Below are positions 1 through 7,562 of a DNA stretch of 50,043 bases, in pieces (positions within the stretch are counted from its first letter, which is position 1; every line of letters begins with the position of its first letter). The DNA lies in the IMG/VR virus record IMGVR_UViG_3300043410_001172, positions 1 to 50,043 of that record. The stretch is one strand, 5' to 3'. A model generated the notes under the pieces. That model had not been told where the DNA came from. It did no database searches and was given only the letters and a program-made list of their open reading frames with translations. This DNA comes from a virus. Made by a program: the position numbers and the translations under genes.

Positions 1-1
1 T

Positions 2-370
2 TTGGGGGCCCTTATGGCTATGGGCTGGAGTGCAGACAACATTGCTTTCGGTATGGGTGGCGCCCTTCTACAGCAAATCGACCGAGACACACAACGATTC
101 GCAATGAAGTGCTCAAGTGTCCAGGTCGATGGTAAATGGATTGATGTGCAAAAAGACCCTGTCACTGATAGTGGCAAAAAGTCTAAAGCAGGTCGTGTCC
201 GTCTCTGGACTAACAGTGGTCGTGAATTCGCAAGTAGCGTAAATGCACCAACTGGTTGGACTGACAAAGGTATCGGTGGCTGGGTAGATGCATTGGAAAC
301 AGTGTACGAGAACGGCAAACTGATTCGCAACATGACTTTTGACGAAGTCCGAGCTAACTCTCGCAAATAA
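2..370 (+). CDS. nadV: Nicotinamide phosphoribosyltransferase, C-terminal part (5' end outside window)
   Basis: This is the last 122 residues of a NAMPT/NadV-type enzyme, which makes nicotinamide mononucleotide from nicotinamide and PRPP in NAD salvage. The block GMGGALLQQ, followed by RDTQRFAMKCS and then KDPVTDSGKKSKAGR, matches the conserved C-terminal region of NAMPT, where GxGGALLQ lies near the active site. The reading frame is open to the window edge, so the true start lies upstream. NadV is a known auxiliary gene in large phages, often paired with a PRPP synthetase, but any partner is outside this window. A hairpin terminator follows directly. The family call is strong; completeness cannot be judged. 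Confidence 0.9.
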   Translation: MGALMAMGWSADNIAFGMGGALLQQIDRDTQRFAMKCSSVQVDGKWIDVQKDPVTDSGKKSKAGRVRLWTNSGREFASSVNAPTGWTDKGIGGWVDALETVYENGKLIRNMTFDEVRANSRK

Positions 371-395
371 AGAAAGGGGCATTTGCCCTTTTCTT
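370..395 (+). terminator. Hairpin after nadV
   Basis: An 11-bp stem (AAGAAAGGGGC pairing with GCCCTTTTCTT, one G-T wobble) around the loop ATTT starts on the stop codon of nadV. The descending arm is T-rich but there is no long U tract after it, so termination may be partial. A promoter follows within one base. Confidence 0.6.
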
Positions 396-424
396 CTGAC
401 AAAAAATCAAATCGGTAGTATACT
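396..424 (+). promoter_or_regulatory. Sigma70-type promoter for the AAA+ gene
   Basis: CTGACA (396-401) and TATACT (419-424) are separated by exactly 17 bases. The -10 sits in the palindromic stretch GTAGTATACTAC, also seen at 13491-13499. It lies just upstream of the AAA+ ATPase gene. Confidence 0.75.
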
Positions 425-462
425 ACACTTCTTAAATCGTTAAACACACACAAAGGTAATAC

Positions 463-1509
463 ATGGCATACTTTATGAAAAACGGCAATACATATCGCAT
501 TGCACGTAAAGAAGCATTGGACATCACAGAGCATTTGCCCGGTGGCAACTACACTGTTGGTAAGGATGAAATGACCGGCCAATTCTTCCTTGAACACATT
601 GACAACTTCAACATCCCTTCTAAGATTTACGGTGATTGCTTGAAGCACACTGACCGTATTATCCGTACGTTCATGGCACGTGACAACTCTACTGGTGTCA
701 TGTTGACTGGTGAAAAGGGTTCTGGTAAAACTCTCTTGTCTAAGAACGTTTGTGCTGATTTGGCAGAACAAAATGTTCCAACAATCGTGATTAACGCTCC
801 GTGGTGCGGCGACAAGTTCAATACATTCATTCAATCTATTGAGCAGCCTTGCGCTATCTTGTTTGATGAATTCGAGAAGGTGTATGATTCTGAACAACAA
901 GAAATGATTTTGACATTGTTGGATGGTGTGTTCCCTTCTAAGAAGTTGTTCATGTTGACAACAAACGACAAGTGGCGTGTGGATCGTCACATGCGTAACC
1001 GCCCAGGTCGTATCTTCTACATGATTGACTTTAAAGGTGTTGATGCTAAATTCATTCGTGAATACTGCAACGACAACTTGGAAGCTAAGGATCAGATTGA
1101 ACGTATCGTTTCTATCTCTACTTTGTTCTCTGAATTCAACTTTGATATGTTGAAGGCATTGTGCGAAGAAATGAATCGCTACAATGAATCTCCAGTTGAC
1201 GCATTGAAGATGTTGAACGCTAAGCCAGAATTTGATGGTGGTACAACATACGAAATGAAAGTTGTTCACGAGGGTAAGGACGTTGAGTACAAAGATACAT
1301 TCCGTGGCAACCCATTGAATGCTGATGGTGTTCAAGTTGGTTTCGATGCTGACCCAGAAGATGACTTGTCTGAGTACATCCACAAAACTTTCACAGCTAA
1401 CACTTTGGTGACTGTGAAAGACGGTAACTTTATCTTTGAAGATAAGGGCACCCGTGTTACACTGACACGCAAAATCGAGAAGCAACCCCACTACTGGGAT
1501 GCATTCTGA
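463..1509 (+). CDS. AAA+ ATPase of phage type
   Basis: A 348-residue P-loop ATPase. Walker A is GEKGSGKT (residues 83-90), Walker B is ILFDEFEK (132-139), a sensor-1-like TTND lies at about 166-169, and an arginine-rich RNRPGR at about 179-183 could be the arginine finger. The C-terminal third (from about 250) is an acidic, beta-rich extension of unknown role. The start has a good ribosome site (AAAGG, 6 bases before ATG). It has its own promoter and terminator, so it is a single-gene unit. The exact substrate is not clear; DNA, protein remodelling or a replication-linked role are all possible. Confidence 0.85.
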   Translation: MAYFMKNGNTYRIARKEALDITEHLPGGNYTVGKDEMTGQFFLEHIDNFNIPSKIYGDCLKHTDRIIRTFMARDNSTGVMLTGEKGSGKTLLSKNVCADLAEQNVPTIVINAPWCGDKFNTFIQSIEQPCAILFDEFEKVYDSEQQEMILTLLDGVFPSKKLFMLTTNDKWRVDRHMRNRPGRIFYMIDFKGVDAKFIREYCNDNLEAKDQIERIVSISTLFSEFNFDMLKALCEEMNRYNESPVDALKMLNAKPEFDGGTTYEMKVVHEGKDVEYKDTFRGNPLNADGVQVGFDADPEDDLSEYIHKTFTANTLVTVKDGNFIFEDKGTRVTLTRKIEKQPHYWDAF

Positions 1510-1528
1510 AACTGAAAGTATTCAGTTT

Positions 1529-1557
1529 AAAAAGAGTACGAAAGTACTCTTTTTTTG
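1529..1557 (+). terminator. Rho-independent terminator after the AAA+ gene
   Basis: AAAAAGAGTAC, loop GAAA, GTACTCTTTTTTT: a strong stem with a seven-T tract. Just before it (1509-1528) is a second perfect hairpin, AAACTGAA-AGTA-TTCAGTTT. The next promoter starts 13 bases downstream, so this is a terminator-promoter junction. Confidence 0.9.
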
Positions 1558-1569
1558 TGGCTAAAAAGG

Positions 1570-1598
1570 TTGACAATAAATGGGTTTGGGTATATAAT
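1570..1598 (+). promoter_or_regulatory. Perfect consensus sigma70 promoter, repeat cassette copy 1
   Basis: TTGACA (1570-1575), 17-base spacer, TATAAT (1593-1598). Box, spacer and about 25 bases downstream (to the AAGAAA before the ribosome site) recur almost unchanged at 1859, 5102, 26007 and 26210. Confidence 0.95.
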
Positions 1599-1632
1599 AT
1601 ATCTCATAGACAGTTAAGAAACGGAGCAAAAA

Positions 1633-1854
1633 ATGGAACTCTCGATTGGTACAAAGATTCTCTATACATCTGCCGCAGGTGTTCGTGAAGCTACTATTGA
1701 CAATATCAAAGTCGGACCCACATCAAAGCCCGGTTTCTTGAACACTTGGTTGACACTTGACATTCCTGTTCAGAAGGGTGTCAAATTTAATACTAAAGTT
1801 CAAATCCCCGCTGATGACACTTCACTCAAGGCTTTTCGTGTCGAGCTAGTCTAA
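1633..1854 (+). CDS. Small early hypothetical protein (73 aa)
   Basis: Not recognised. It is a soluble-looking protein with beta-strand-like alternation and several Thr/Val/Lys-rich segments (residues 8-45), suggesting a small beta-barrel, possibly SH3/KOW-like, but I see no diagnostic motif. It has its own perfect promoter and an ACGGAG ribosome site 7 bases before the ATG. A second identical promoter begins 5 bases after the stop, so it is expressed as a one-gene early cassette. Confidence 0.75.
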   Translation: MELSIGTKILYTSAAGVREATIDNIKVGPTSKPGFLNTWLTLDIPVQKGVKFNTKVQIPADDTSLKAFRVELV

Positions 1855-1858
1855 AAGG

Positions 1859-1887
1859 TTGACAATAAATGGGTTTGGGTATATAAT
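1859..1887 (+). promoter_or_regulatory. Perfect consensus sigma70 promoter, repeat cassette copy 2
   Basis: TTGACA (1859-1864), 17 bases, TATAAT (1882-1887). Spacer and downstream bases are identical to copy 1. Confidence 0.95.
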
Positions 1888-1920
1888 ATATCTCATAGAC
1901 AGTTAAGAAAAGGAATCAAA

Positions 1921-2127
1921 ATGTCGTTCGAAAAAGAAGTTCTCGCTAAAGTAGCAACTATCCTCAAAGACGAAAATTCTGCTAGTTTCTTCTGCGGTTC
2001 ATTGACAGTGATTTGTGATGAACGTCAAGCCCGTTCTATCTGGCACAAACTGTTCAAAGACTACAACGGTAAAGTTCAAATTCATCGTGATGGTTCTTAC
2101 GGTTACATTTACGACTTTACAGCATGA
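1921..2127 (+). CDS. Small early hypothetical protein (68 aa)
   Basis: Not recognised. Residues 25-33 (FFCGSLTVI) look like a buried strand; the C-terminus is rich in Tyr/Gly/Asp. It has a strong ribosome site (AAAAGGAA) from the promoter cassette. Its stop overlaps the start of the next tiny gene (ATGA at 2124-2127), so the two are translationally coupled. Confidence 0.75.
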   Translation: MSFEKEVLAKVATILKDENSASFFCGSLTVICDERQARSIWHKLFKDYNGKVQIHRDGSYGYIYDFTA

Positions 2128-2234
2128 TTGACGTACAAAAACACAATCGCAAGTACAAGCGTGACCAAATCATCTTCTGGATCATCATGTTCTTGCCCGC
2201 AATCTTCGGTATCATCAAACACTTTTTTGCTTAA
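2124..2234 (+). CDS. 36-residue membrane microprotein
   Basis: A tiny reading frame with a basic N-terminus (KHNRKYKR, residues 6-13) followed by one hydrophobic segment (IIFWIIMFLPAIFGII, 16-31) and KHFFA at the end. This is a positive-inside single-pass inner-membrane topology. The start overlaps the previous stop by four bases (ATGA), and the next gene follows nine bases after the stop with an AAGGA site. Function unknown; such microproteins are common in phage early regions. Confidence 0.6.
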   Translation: MIDVQKHNRKYKRDQIIFWIIMFLPAIFGIIKHFFA

Positions 2235-2243
2235 GGATTCAAA

Positions 2244-2552
2244 ATGTCTCTCACTCCCCTCACTGAACGTCAAAAAACTCTGATTGTTTCTAACGTTGTC
2301 AAAGCATGTAAAGATATTACCTTGCTCAACAAACAAGGTTACAAATTTTTGCATCTTGCAAACGGTTTCATTGCTCATTATGACATGTACGGTTTCATTG
2401 ATTTTTATTCAGGCTGTGTATCGTTGAAGAATGACATTATCGGCTTTGCTGGTTCTAATCAATGGAACAACTTTCGCCCAGGTGAACGTGACTATGAATA
2501 CTACATGGCTAAGAAAGACGTTTACAATCGTATTCTCTCGGAGATTATGTAA
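2244..2552 (+). CDS. Hypothetical phage protein (102 aa)
   Basis: Not recognised. The N-terminal 30 residues are predicted helical; the middle is aromatic-rich (FIAHYDMYGFIDFYSG, about residues 48-63) and the C-terminus is charged. AAGGA precedes the ATG. The stop codon overlaps the next start by one base (TAATG), placing it in the run of coupled genes from 1921 to 5078. Confidence 0.75.
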   Translation: MSLTPLTERQKTLIVSNVVKACKDITLLNKQGYKFLHLANGFIAHYDMYGFIDFYSGCVSLKNDIIGFAGSNQWNNFRPGERDYEYYMAKKDVYNRILSEIM

Positions 2553-2803
2553 TGTCACAAAAAATTGTGTATGACGGTTTGACTCGCAACCAAATGATTA
2601 ACCGCATCCATATGGAGACTGATACATCCAGCTGGTGCTATAAATCTAATGACGAGGAATTGACTAAAGGATATATTGAAGTGTTCGGTAAGCCAATGGA
2701 CGAACGTACTAAGTTGATTCTTGAGGTCGCTAGTGTTGCACAACAAGCTATCGACAACGGCAATGATATTGTCAAAACTGTAAAACAGCGTTACGGAGTT
2801 TAA
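2552..2803 (+). CDS. Hypothetical phage protein (83 aa)
   Basis: Not recognised. Mostly helical and charged, with a C-terminal half (residues 50-83) resembling small helical phage proteins. Starts on the last base of the previous stop codon (TAATG), with the next gene one base after its own stop, so it is in the middle of an operon. Confidence 0.75.
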   Translation: MSQKIVYDGLTRNQMINRIHMETDTSSWCYKSNDEELTKGYIEVFGKPMDERTKLILEVASVAQQAIDNGNDIVKTVKQRYGV

Positions 2804-2804
2804 G

Positions 2805-3578
2805 ATGCCTGGTTTCATTGATGTATCTGGGATGACTAGCGAAGAGGTTCGCCGTCTCGGTCATGCTGATGACTATGACGAGGAAACTAACCAACACCAA
2901 GCACGTGCGTACAGTACATATCGCAATACGGCAAAAATCAAAAAGCCCTTATTCAGTTACGATGCTGATAAAGTTTGGGGTGCGGCTGTAGTTGCTTATC
3001 GCACTAACGGTGGTTATGTAAAAGCACTTGCACCTGCACACCCTGCAGTTCCTACTCGACAAACCAATCGTCAAATCGTTGAGGTATTGTTGTCTACTAA
3101 TTCTATTATTCCTGAAGCTGACATTGAGGAAGGTAGTAAGATTCGTCAATATTTCAAGGGTCTGACATTCAAAGTTATTGAGGGTAAGACACTTACTCCA
3201 TTCTTGACTCAAGCAATGAACCTTGCTAGTAATGAATTTATCACTGACAATCTTGGTGTAGGCACAATCGCAAGTTTGCCTGCAACATACGAAAAGATGA
3301 CCGAGCGTGATTCGGTTGCTAATCGAATCAAATGGGCACGAGGTGGTTTCATTGGTCAAGTGGGTGACAATACTACTCAAACGATTGAGATTATCAAGGA
3401 GATGTGGTCTAGCAACTACAATTGCATGTACTATACGGGCATCACTGATAACGACCAAGTGTTGTTTTTTAGTCACAAAGGCAACTTGATGGTCAATTCT
3501 CGTGTTACAATAGAGGGCAAAGTAAAAAGCCATCGTGACAATTCAACTCAACTTTCACACGTAAAGGTAATCAAATGA
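2805..3578 (+). CDS. Hypothetical phage protein (257 aa)
   Basis: Not recognised. A soluble protein without membrane segments. N-terminal 50 residues are acidic and Gln/His-rich; residues about 50-85 (VWGAAVVAYRTNGGYVKAL) and 195-250 look like beta sheet. No nuclease, kinase or zinc motif was found. It is the largest gene in the 1921-5078 run of small early genes and overlaps the following membrane microprotein gene by four bases (ATGA). A real gene by length, codon use and operon position. Confidence 0.8.
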   Translation: MPGFIDVSGMTSEEVRRLGHADDYDEETNQHQARAYSTYRNTAKIKKPLFSYDADKVWGAAVVAYRTNGGYVKALAPAHPAVPTRQTNRQIVEVLLSTNSIIPEADIEEGSKIRQYFKGLTFKVIEGKTLTPFLTQAMNLASNEFITDNLGVGTIASLPATYEKMTERDSVANRIKWARGGFIGQVGDNTTQTIEIIKEMWSSNYNCMYYTGITDNDQVLFFSHKGNLMVNSRVTIEGKVKSHRDNSTQLSHVKVIK

Positions 3579-3703
3579 AAACATTTATTCTTGGAACAAT
3601 CTTTGGTATCGTAGTCGCTACAGTGGGCTTCTCGGGCATTGCTAAAATGCTAGACAATGGCGTAGAGAAAACTAAAGCTATTGCAGTTGAAAGTTCAAAA
3701 TGA
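3575..3703 (+). CDS. 42-residue membrane microprotein
   Basis: One hydrophobic segment near the N-terminus (residues 4-23, TFILGTIFGIVVATVGFSGI) followed by a short charged tail (KMLDNGVEKTKA). It overlaps both neighbours by four bases (ATGA at each end). A single-pass membrane peptide or uncleaved signal anchor; no function can be assigned. Confidence 0.6.
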   Translation: MKTFILGTIFGIVVATVGFSGIAKMLDNGVEKTKAIAVESSK

Positions 3704-4020
3704 CAAAGCGTAAAATCATCACTGAGAAGGTGAGTTATTCTTCTACTTATGAGTTTGAAGGTTCATTGCAAAGCGTCCTAGAGCGTGTCCAAGAACTTAT
3801 CAAAGAGCATGGACCCGAAGCATGGCTTGACTACAACCCACATTACTACTATGATTACGACAACGAGCCAAGCCCTCGTTATGAAATTTACATTAAGCGT
3901 GAAGAAACTGATGACGAGGTTAAACTGCGTGTATTGTCCGAAGCGGAAGAAAAACGTAAACGTGAAGATGTTGAACGCAAAGAGTTTGAACGACTAAGCA
4001 AAAAGTTTGGAGCAAAGTAA
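3700..4020 (+). CDS. Hypothetical phage protein, Tyr-rich with a charged helix (106 aa)
   Basis: The middle is unusually rich in Tyr and Asp (NPHYYYDYDNE, about residues 46-56) and is followed by a strand (RYEIYIKREE) and a long, highly charged helix (about 70-106). The type is familiar among phage hypothetical proteins but has no assigned role. Coupled to both neighbours by start/stop overlaps. Confidence 0.75.
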   Translation: MTKRKIITEKVSYSSTYEFEGSLQSVLERVQELIKEHGPEAWLDYNPHYYYDYDNEPSPRYEIYIKREETDDEVKLRVLSEAEEKRKREDVERKEFERLSKKFGAK

Positions 4021-4169
4021 TGGACAAGTGGTTCTATATTCTTATGATTGCACTTGTTGCAGGAATGTTCTCTCCTGTCGTAGTGTCCGAGCATTCAAAA
4101 AGTAACTGCAAGATAGAAGCTATCAAAGCAGGTATGCCAGCTGACGACATTCTGAAATTGTGTAAGTGA
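4020..4169 (+). CDS. 49-residue secreted or membrane microprotein
   Basis: Starts in the TAATG overlap with the previous gene. Residues 4-22 are hydrophobic (WFYILMIALVAGMFSPVVV) and could be a signal peptide or anchor. The rest has two cysteines (CKIEAIKAGMPADDILKLC) that may form a disulphide outside the cytoplasm. Function unknown. Confidence 0.55.
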   Translation: MDKWFYILMIALVAGMFSPVVVSEHSKSNCKIEAIKAGMPADDILKLCK

Positions 4170-4198
4170 AATTCAAACGTAAACAAGTAGAGGATAAG

Positions 4199-4636
4199 AT
4201 GGGACTAGATATGTACGCATACGTTGGTCGTCCGGGTCAACGTGCTGAATTTTATGAACAGGATAACCTTGAGTATGATTCAAAAACAGGTGATTGGATT
4301 GTTCCTGAAGGCGGCGTCACTAAGCCGATTGAAATAGCTTACTGGCGTAAGCATCCTAGCTTGCATGGCTGGATGAATCAACTCTGGATTCAACGAGGTC
4401 GTCCAGGACAAGATCCGAACTATCCTGAGTTCAATGGCGTTGAACTTGAATTGAGTTGGGAAGATATTGACGACTTAGAACGTGCTGTACGTACAGGTAA
4501 CTTGCCCTTCACTGAAGGTTTCTTCTTTGGTAAACCCTCTGACAATGTTTACTTTGAAGAGGATTTGAAATTTTGCACTGAGGCTAAGGCAGAAATCTTT
4601 TTGGGTTTCAAGGTGTTCTACAATTCAAGCTGGTGA
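4199..4636 (+). CDS. Conserved phage protein, MGLDMYAY family (145 aa)
   Basis: The start MGLDMYAYVGR, the motif EIAYWRKHPSLHGWM (about residues 43-57) and the block LPFTEGFFFG (about 104-113) mark a family common in phages and often mis-annotated as phosphoglycerate kinase; I do not support that label. Function unknown. An in-frame ATG exists at 4166, overlapping the previous stop, but the ATG at 4199 is preceded by a good ribosome site (AGAGGATAAG) and gives the conserved N-terminus, so I use 4199. Confidence 0.8.
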   Translation: MGLDMYAYVGRPGQRAEFYEQDNLEYDSKTGDWIVPEGGVTKPIEIAYWRKHPSLHGWMNQLWIQRGRPGQDPNYPEFNGVELELSWEDIDDLERAVRTGNLPFTEGFFFGKPSDNVYFEEDLKFCTEAKAEIFLGFKVFYNSSW

Positions 4637-4851
4637 TGACTAAGTTACGTGTTGACATTCGTCCATACTTCCCGCATATAGCTAACTACTATTGGGACAA
4701 TATGGACCCGTCAATTGATGGTAGCATTTGGGATTGGCTCAAGCGTGATTATGATATCATCAAAATCGGAACTATCGGGAACAAGAAAGAACTATGGGTT
4801 CACTTCCCTGATAACAAAATGTTGATGTGGTTTAAGTTGAGGTGGGAATGA
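4636..4851 (+). CDS. Small W/F-rich protein, FKLRW-tail family (71 aa)
   Basis: Ends in the pattern hydrophobic-W-F-KLRW (residues 64-70), shared with four other small proteins here (4848-5078, 36827-37033, 40797-40982, 40979-41209). The common layout is a WDWLK-like helix, a short beta hairpin and a C-terminal aromatic tail. The ATG at 4636 overlaps the previous stop (TGATG); a GTG three bases earlier is possible but less likely. Function unknown. Confidence 0.7.
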   Translation: MTKLRVDIRPYFPHIANYYWDNMDPSIDGSIWDWLKRDYDIIKIGTIGNKKELWVHFPDNKMLMWFKLRWE

Positions 4852-5078
4852 AAGTTAATCTATTGAATCATTGGTTCAAACTCAAAGTTCCAGTTGAGAA
4901 CCACATTGACCTGATTCAAGATGCTTGGTATTATGATAAGGAGAGACGATATAGTAGTCTTTGGGGCTGGCTCAATGATAAATTTGATGTTGGGCAATAC
5001 TACAATTGGAAAGAGGGAAGAAACTATTTGTGTTTCAATGATGAAAAACACTATATGATGTTCCTACTAAAATTGTAA
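4848..5078 (+). CDS. Small W/F-rich protein, FKLRW-tail family (76 aa)
   Basis: Paralogue of the preceding gene: SLWGWLNDKFDV (about residues 40-51) parallels IWDWLKRDYDI there, and the ends align (CFNDEKHYMMFLLKL against HFPDNKMLMWFKLRW). The start overlaps the previous stop (ATGA). Last gene of the run started by the promoter at 1859. Function unknown. Confidence 0.7.
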   Translation: MKVNLLNHWFKLKVPVENHIDLIQDAWYYDKERRYSSLWGWLNDKFDVGQYYNWKEGRNYLCFNDEKHYMMFLLKL

Positions 5079-5101
5079 CTAAAGTACTCATTTTAAAACG
5101 G

Positions 5102-5130
5102 TTGACAATAAATGGGTTTGGGTATATAAT
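5102..5130 (+). promoter_or_regulatory. Perfect consensus sigma70 promoter, repeat cassette copy 3
   Basis: TTGACA (5102-5107), 17 bases, TATAAT (5125-5130); same spacer and downstream bases as copies 1 and 2. Confidence 0.95.
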
Positions 5131-5163
5131 ATATCTCATAGACAGTTAAGAAAAGGACTCGAA

Positions 5164-5451
5164 ATGACCAAAATGTATAGTTTTACCCCCAAGTTCTTTA
5201 TCTACTTGTTTGGTGGTCTTGCTTTGTTCTTTGTCGGTACATTGTTTCTTTGCGCTGTCAATGATGCTATGGCTACTAAAACGGTGCTAGAAACTTTCCC
5301 AGGCACTAAGTCAGTGTGTACTCACCAAGAGTACAACTATAGTGTTAAACACACAGTTTGCAAAACTTACGCTACTGTCCCTGCTACTTGTAAGAAAACT
5401 GAAACAGTTGGTCCCATCTTTGACCCTTATGTGAATACAGATTGTAACTAA
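5164..5451 (+). CDS. Membrane-anchored, cysteine-containing early protein (95 aa)
   Basis: A hydrophobic segment at residues 10-33 (KFFIYLFGGLALFFVGTLFL) is followed by an extracytoplasmic-looking domain with four cysteines (about residues 52, 66, 76 and 94), consistent with disulphides in the periplasm. It has its own perfect promoter and an AAAGGA ribosome site. An early membrane protein could alter the envelope or exclude other phages, but nothing in the sequence proves it. Confidence 0.75.
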   Translation: MTKMYSFTPKFFIYLFGGLALFFVGTLFLCAVNDAMATKTVLETFPGTKSVCTHQEYNYSVKHTVCKTYATVPATCKKTETVGPIFDPYVNTDCN

Positions 5452-5456
5452 ACCGG

Positions 5457-5485
5457 TTGACAATAAATCGTTTTGGGTATATAAT
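5457..5485 (+). promoter_or_regulatory. Consensus sigma70 promoter, variant cassette (B type)
   Basis: TTGACA (5457-5462), 17 bases, TATAAT (5480-5485). The downstream sequence (ACTTGTATTGATTGA) differs from copies 1-3 but resembles those at 25132 and, on the minus strand, at 43391. Confidence 0.95.
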
Positions 5486-5514
5486 ACTTGTATTGATTGA
5501 TTAAAGGAGCATGT

Positions 5515-5742
5515 ATGCAAGGTTTCACTGAGTATGTTTTGAGTTTCTATGGTCCCGACAGCGAAATCTACCCTGAGTTGGGTTTCACTGAACTCCAAGT
5601 TGAAATTGCTACTGCTATCTACAAGATGCGCCTTGACGCAAAAGGTGAAGAATTTTGCGGTGACACTGTTGACCGCGAAAACGTCCGTGACATTATCTTA
5701 GAAGCACGCCAATCTGTCTTGCCCGAATTTGCAAAAGTTTAA
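5515..5742 (+). CDS. Small acidic early protein (75 aa)
   Basis: Not recognised. Acidic, mostly helical, with one Cys. The ATG at 5515 has an AAAGGAGC ribosome site five bases upstream; an in-frame TTG at 5497 lacks one and lies too near the transcription start. Followed after 11 bases by the next gene with its own AAAAGGAA site. Confidence 0.75.
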   Translation: MQGFTEYVLSFYGPDSEIYPELGFTELQVEIATAIYKMRLDAKGEEFCGDTVDRENVRDIILEARQSVLPEFAKV

Positions 5743-5753
5743 AAGGAATCAAC

Positions 5754-5972
5754 ATGTTTAACGCAAAACAAACCCGCTTGATGAACACTTTGGGCATCGT
5801 TAGTGATGCAGACCGCGAAATGATGTACGAAGGATATTGTGAGGTTGCCTGTGAAATGTCAGCCGAAGGTATGAACGCTGGAACATTCACCGATTACTTG
5901 GAGCGCAAGGTTGCGTTTGCTAAGTTCATTGCCGATCGCAATGCGAAAAAAGCCCTCAAAGACTTGGCTTGA
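5754..5972 (+). CDS. Small helical early protein (72 aa)
   Basis: Not recognised. An all-helical protein with many Met, Ala and Glu residues and two cysteines in YCEVACEM (about residues 27-34). The 3' end carries the -35 box of the ligase promoter, so coding and promoter sequence overlap. Co-transcribed with the gene at 5515. Confidence 0.75.
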   Translation: MFNAKQTRLMNTLGIVSDADREMMYEGYCEVACEMSAEGMNAGTFTDYLERKVAFAKFIADRNAKKALKDLA

Positions 5973-5997
5973 CAATAATCTATCACAGTGTTATACT
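5969..5997 (+). promoter_or_regulatory. Sigma70 promoter for DNA ligase
   Basis: TTGACA (5969-5974) overlaps the stop codon of the preceding gene; 17 bases later is TATACT (5992-5997). Confidence 0.9.
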
Positions 5998-6022
5998 ATA
6001 AGCATATTTTGAAAGGATTGTA

Positions 6023-7372
6023 ATGTCAGCAAGTTGGATCAATAAATTGAATGAGTCAGATGGTCGTCTTCACAAAGAGGATGTACTCAAGCAGGCACTA
6101 GAAGCTAGCATCCTAGGTTCAACTAATAGTCAAATTTTCTTGGGCTTTCTCAAAGCCTGCTACAATCCCTACGTGACATTCGGTGTCAAACAAATCCCAG
6201 AATCAGTTGGCATCACTGGTGCTGAGAATCCTTGGGATGAATTCAATACTCTTATGGTTGACTTGTCACAGCGCAAGTTGTCTGGTCACGCCGCACGTGA
6301 TGCTATCGAAGCAATGATGGAACGTTTTGATAGTGAAGAATGGAACACATTCTTAGCTCCTGTACTACGCAGAGACATGCGGGCAGGCATTAGTTCTACT
6401 ACAATCAATAAAATCTGCAAGAAAACAGACTATGAAATCCCAGTGTTCGGTTGTCAACTAGCAACTAACTCAGAGGGTCGTCCCGAAATGAAAGGCATCA
6501 AACGCCTTGAGCCTAAACTAGATGGTGTTCGTGCGTTGTTCATGGTCATCCCCGCTGATGACGGCGAGGTGAACGTGATTTGTTTTAGTCGCAACGGTAA
6601 AGTATTCGATAACTTTACTCATATCGAAGAACAAATCCAGAAAAGTTTTGTGAAGATTGTTCGTGCTTGTAACGGCGTGGATCAAGGTCGTAGTCTCGTT
6701 AATGGTTTCGTACTTGACGGCGAAGTTATCGGTAACAGTTTCCAAGAACTCATGCGACAAGCACGCCGCAAATCAGATGTACAGGCAGACGATTCTGTTC
6801 TTAACGTATTTGACATTGTTCCGCTAGATGACTTCCGTCGAGGTTATTGGAATGCTCAACTATCTAAGCGAATCAAATTGCTTGATGCAATGCGCCCCGT
6901 GATTGACAATTTGCCTAACGTTGAATTGTTGCCTCACATCATGGTTGACTTAGATACAGCCGCAGGTCGTGACCAACTTGAACGTTATGCTAAGGACAAT
7001 GTTAACGCAGGGTTCGAAGGCATTATGATTAAAGAAATGGAAGCTCCATATCAGTGCAAGCGTAGCACAGATTGGATGAAGTGGAAGCCTACAATCACAG
7101 TTGACTTGGAGGTTATCGGTGTTGAAGAAGGTACGGGACGTAATATTGGACGTTTGGGTGCGCTTGTATGTAACGGCATTGATGATGGTAAAGAGATTAC
7201 TGTCAACGTTGGATCAGGTTTCAGTGATGCAGACCGTGATGATTATTGGGCTAACTCTAACAGCGTTGTTGGTCGTACTGCCGAAATCTTGTGCGATGTG
7301 ATTACACAAAACCAAGATGGTACTTACAGTTTAAGATTCCCTCGCTTTGTGAGATTTAGGGATGACAAGTAA
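6023..7372 (+). CDS. ATP-dependent DNA ligase (T4 gp30-like)
   Basis: A 449-residue ATP-dependent DNA ligase that seals nicks during replication and repair. The adenylation motif I is EPKLDGVRA with the nucleotide-accepting lysine at K165. Other family motifs are FSRNGK (motif III region), LDGEV (IIIa/IV region), GFEGIMIKE (motif IV) and DWMKWKP (motif V). The N-terminal 150 residues match the helical DNA-binding domain of T4-type ligases, including the ARDAI and RRDMRAGIS stretches. Length is close to T4 ligase (487). Own sigma70 promoter and a strong ribosome site (AAAGGA). Its last 11 bases overlap the next gene. Confidence 0.95.
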   Translation: MSASWINKLNESDGRLHKEDVLKQALEASILGSTNSQIFLGFLKACYNPYVTFGVKQIPESVGITGAENPWDEFNTLMVDLSQRKLSGHAARDAIEAMMERFDSEEWNTFLAPVLRRDMRAGISSTTINKICKKTDYEIPVFGCQLATNSEGRPEMKGIKRLEPKLDGVRALFMVIPADDGEVNVICFSRNGKVFDNFTHIEEQIQKSFVKIVRACNGVDQGRSLVNGFVLDGEVIGNSFQELMRQARRKSDVQADDSVLNVFDIVPLDDFRRGYWNAQLSKRIKLLDAMRPVIDNLPNVELLPHIMVDLDTAAGRDQLERYAKDNVNAGFEGIMIKEMEAPYQCKRSTDWMKWKPTITVDLEVIGVEEGTGRNIGRLGALVCNGIDDGKEITVNVGSGFSDADRDDYWANSNSVVGRTAEILCDVITQNQDGTYSLRFPRFVRFRDDK

Positions 7373-7562
7373 CGCTGGTCCCATAATCAGTAACTTAACC
7401 TATAACATAGTACAGGATCCTGACCCAGCAAAACTGGTAACTAAAGTAAATACCCTTCTACTTGCCGGTTGGTTTCTAATCGGGGGCTTGGGATATGGAG
7501 ATGGGCTCTATATGCAAGCAATGGGTATTAGATTAGAAGATTTTAACGGGAAACTACTATGA
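7362..7562 (+). CDS. DUF1737-like small protein (66 aa)
   Basis: The pattern YNIV, then VNTLLLAGWFLIGGLG, then YMQAM (residues 14-55) matches the short DUF1737 fold, a small domain found alone in bacteria and phages with unknown function. The ATG lies inside the ligase 3' end and the stop overlaps the next start, so the gene is translationally coupled in the ligase operon. Confidence 0.75.
   Translation: MTSNAGPIISNLTYNIVQDPDPAKLVTKVNTLLLAGWFLIGGLGYGDGLYMQAMGIRLEDFNGKLL

Noticed and set aside
1570-1887. Regular repeats at 1570, 1859 and elsewhere as a CRISPR-like array
   Set aside because: The repeats are promoter cassettes in front of genes, widely spaced, with coding sequence between them.
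4166-4198. Start at 4166 for the MGLDMYAY-family protein
   Set aside because: The extra 11 residues are basic and not family-like, and the ATG at 4199 has the ribosome site.
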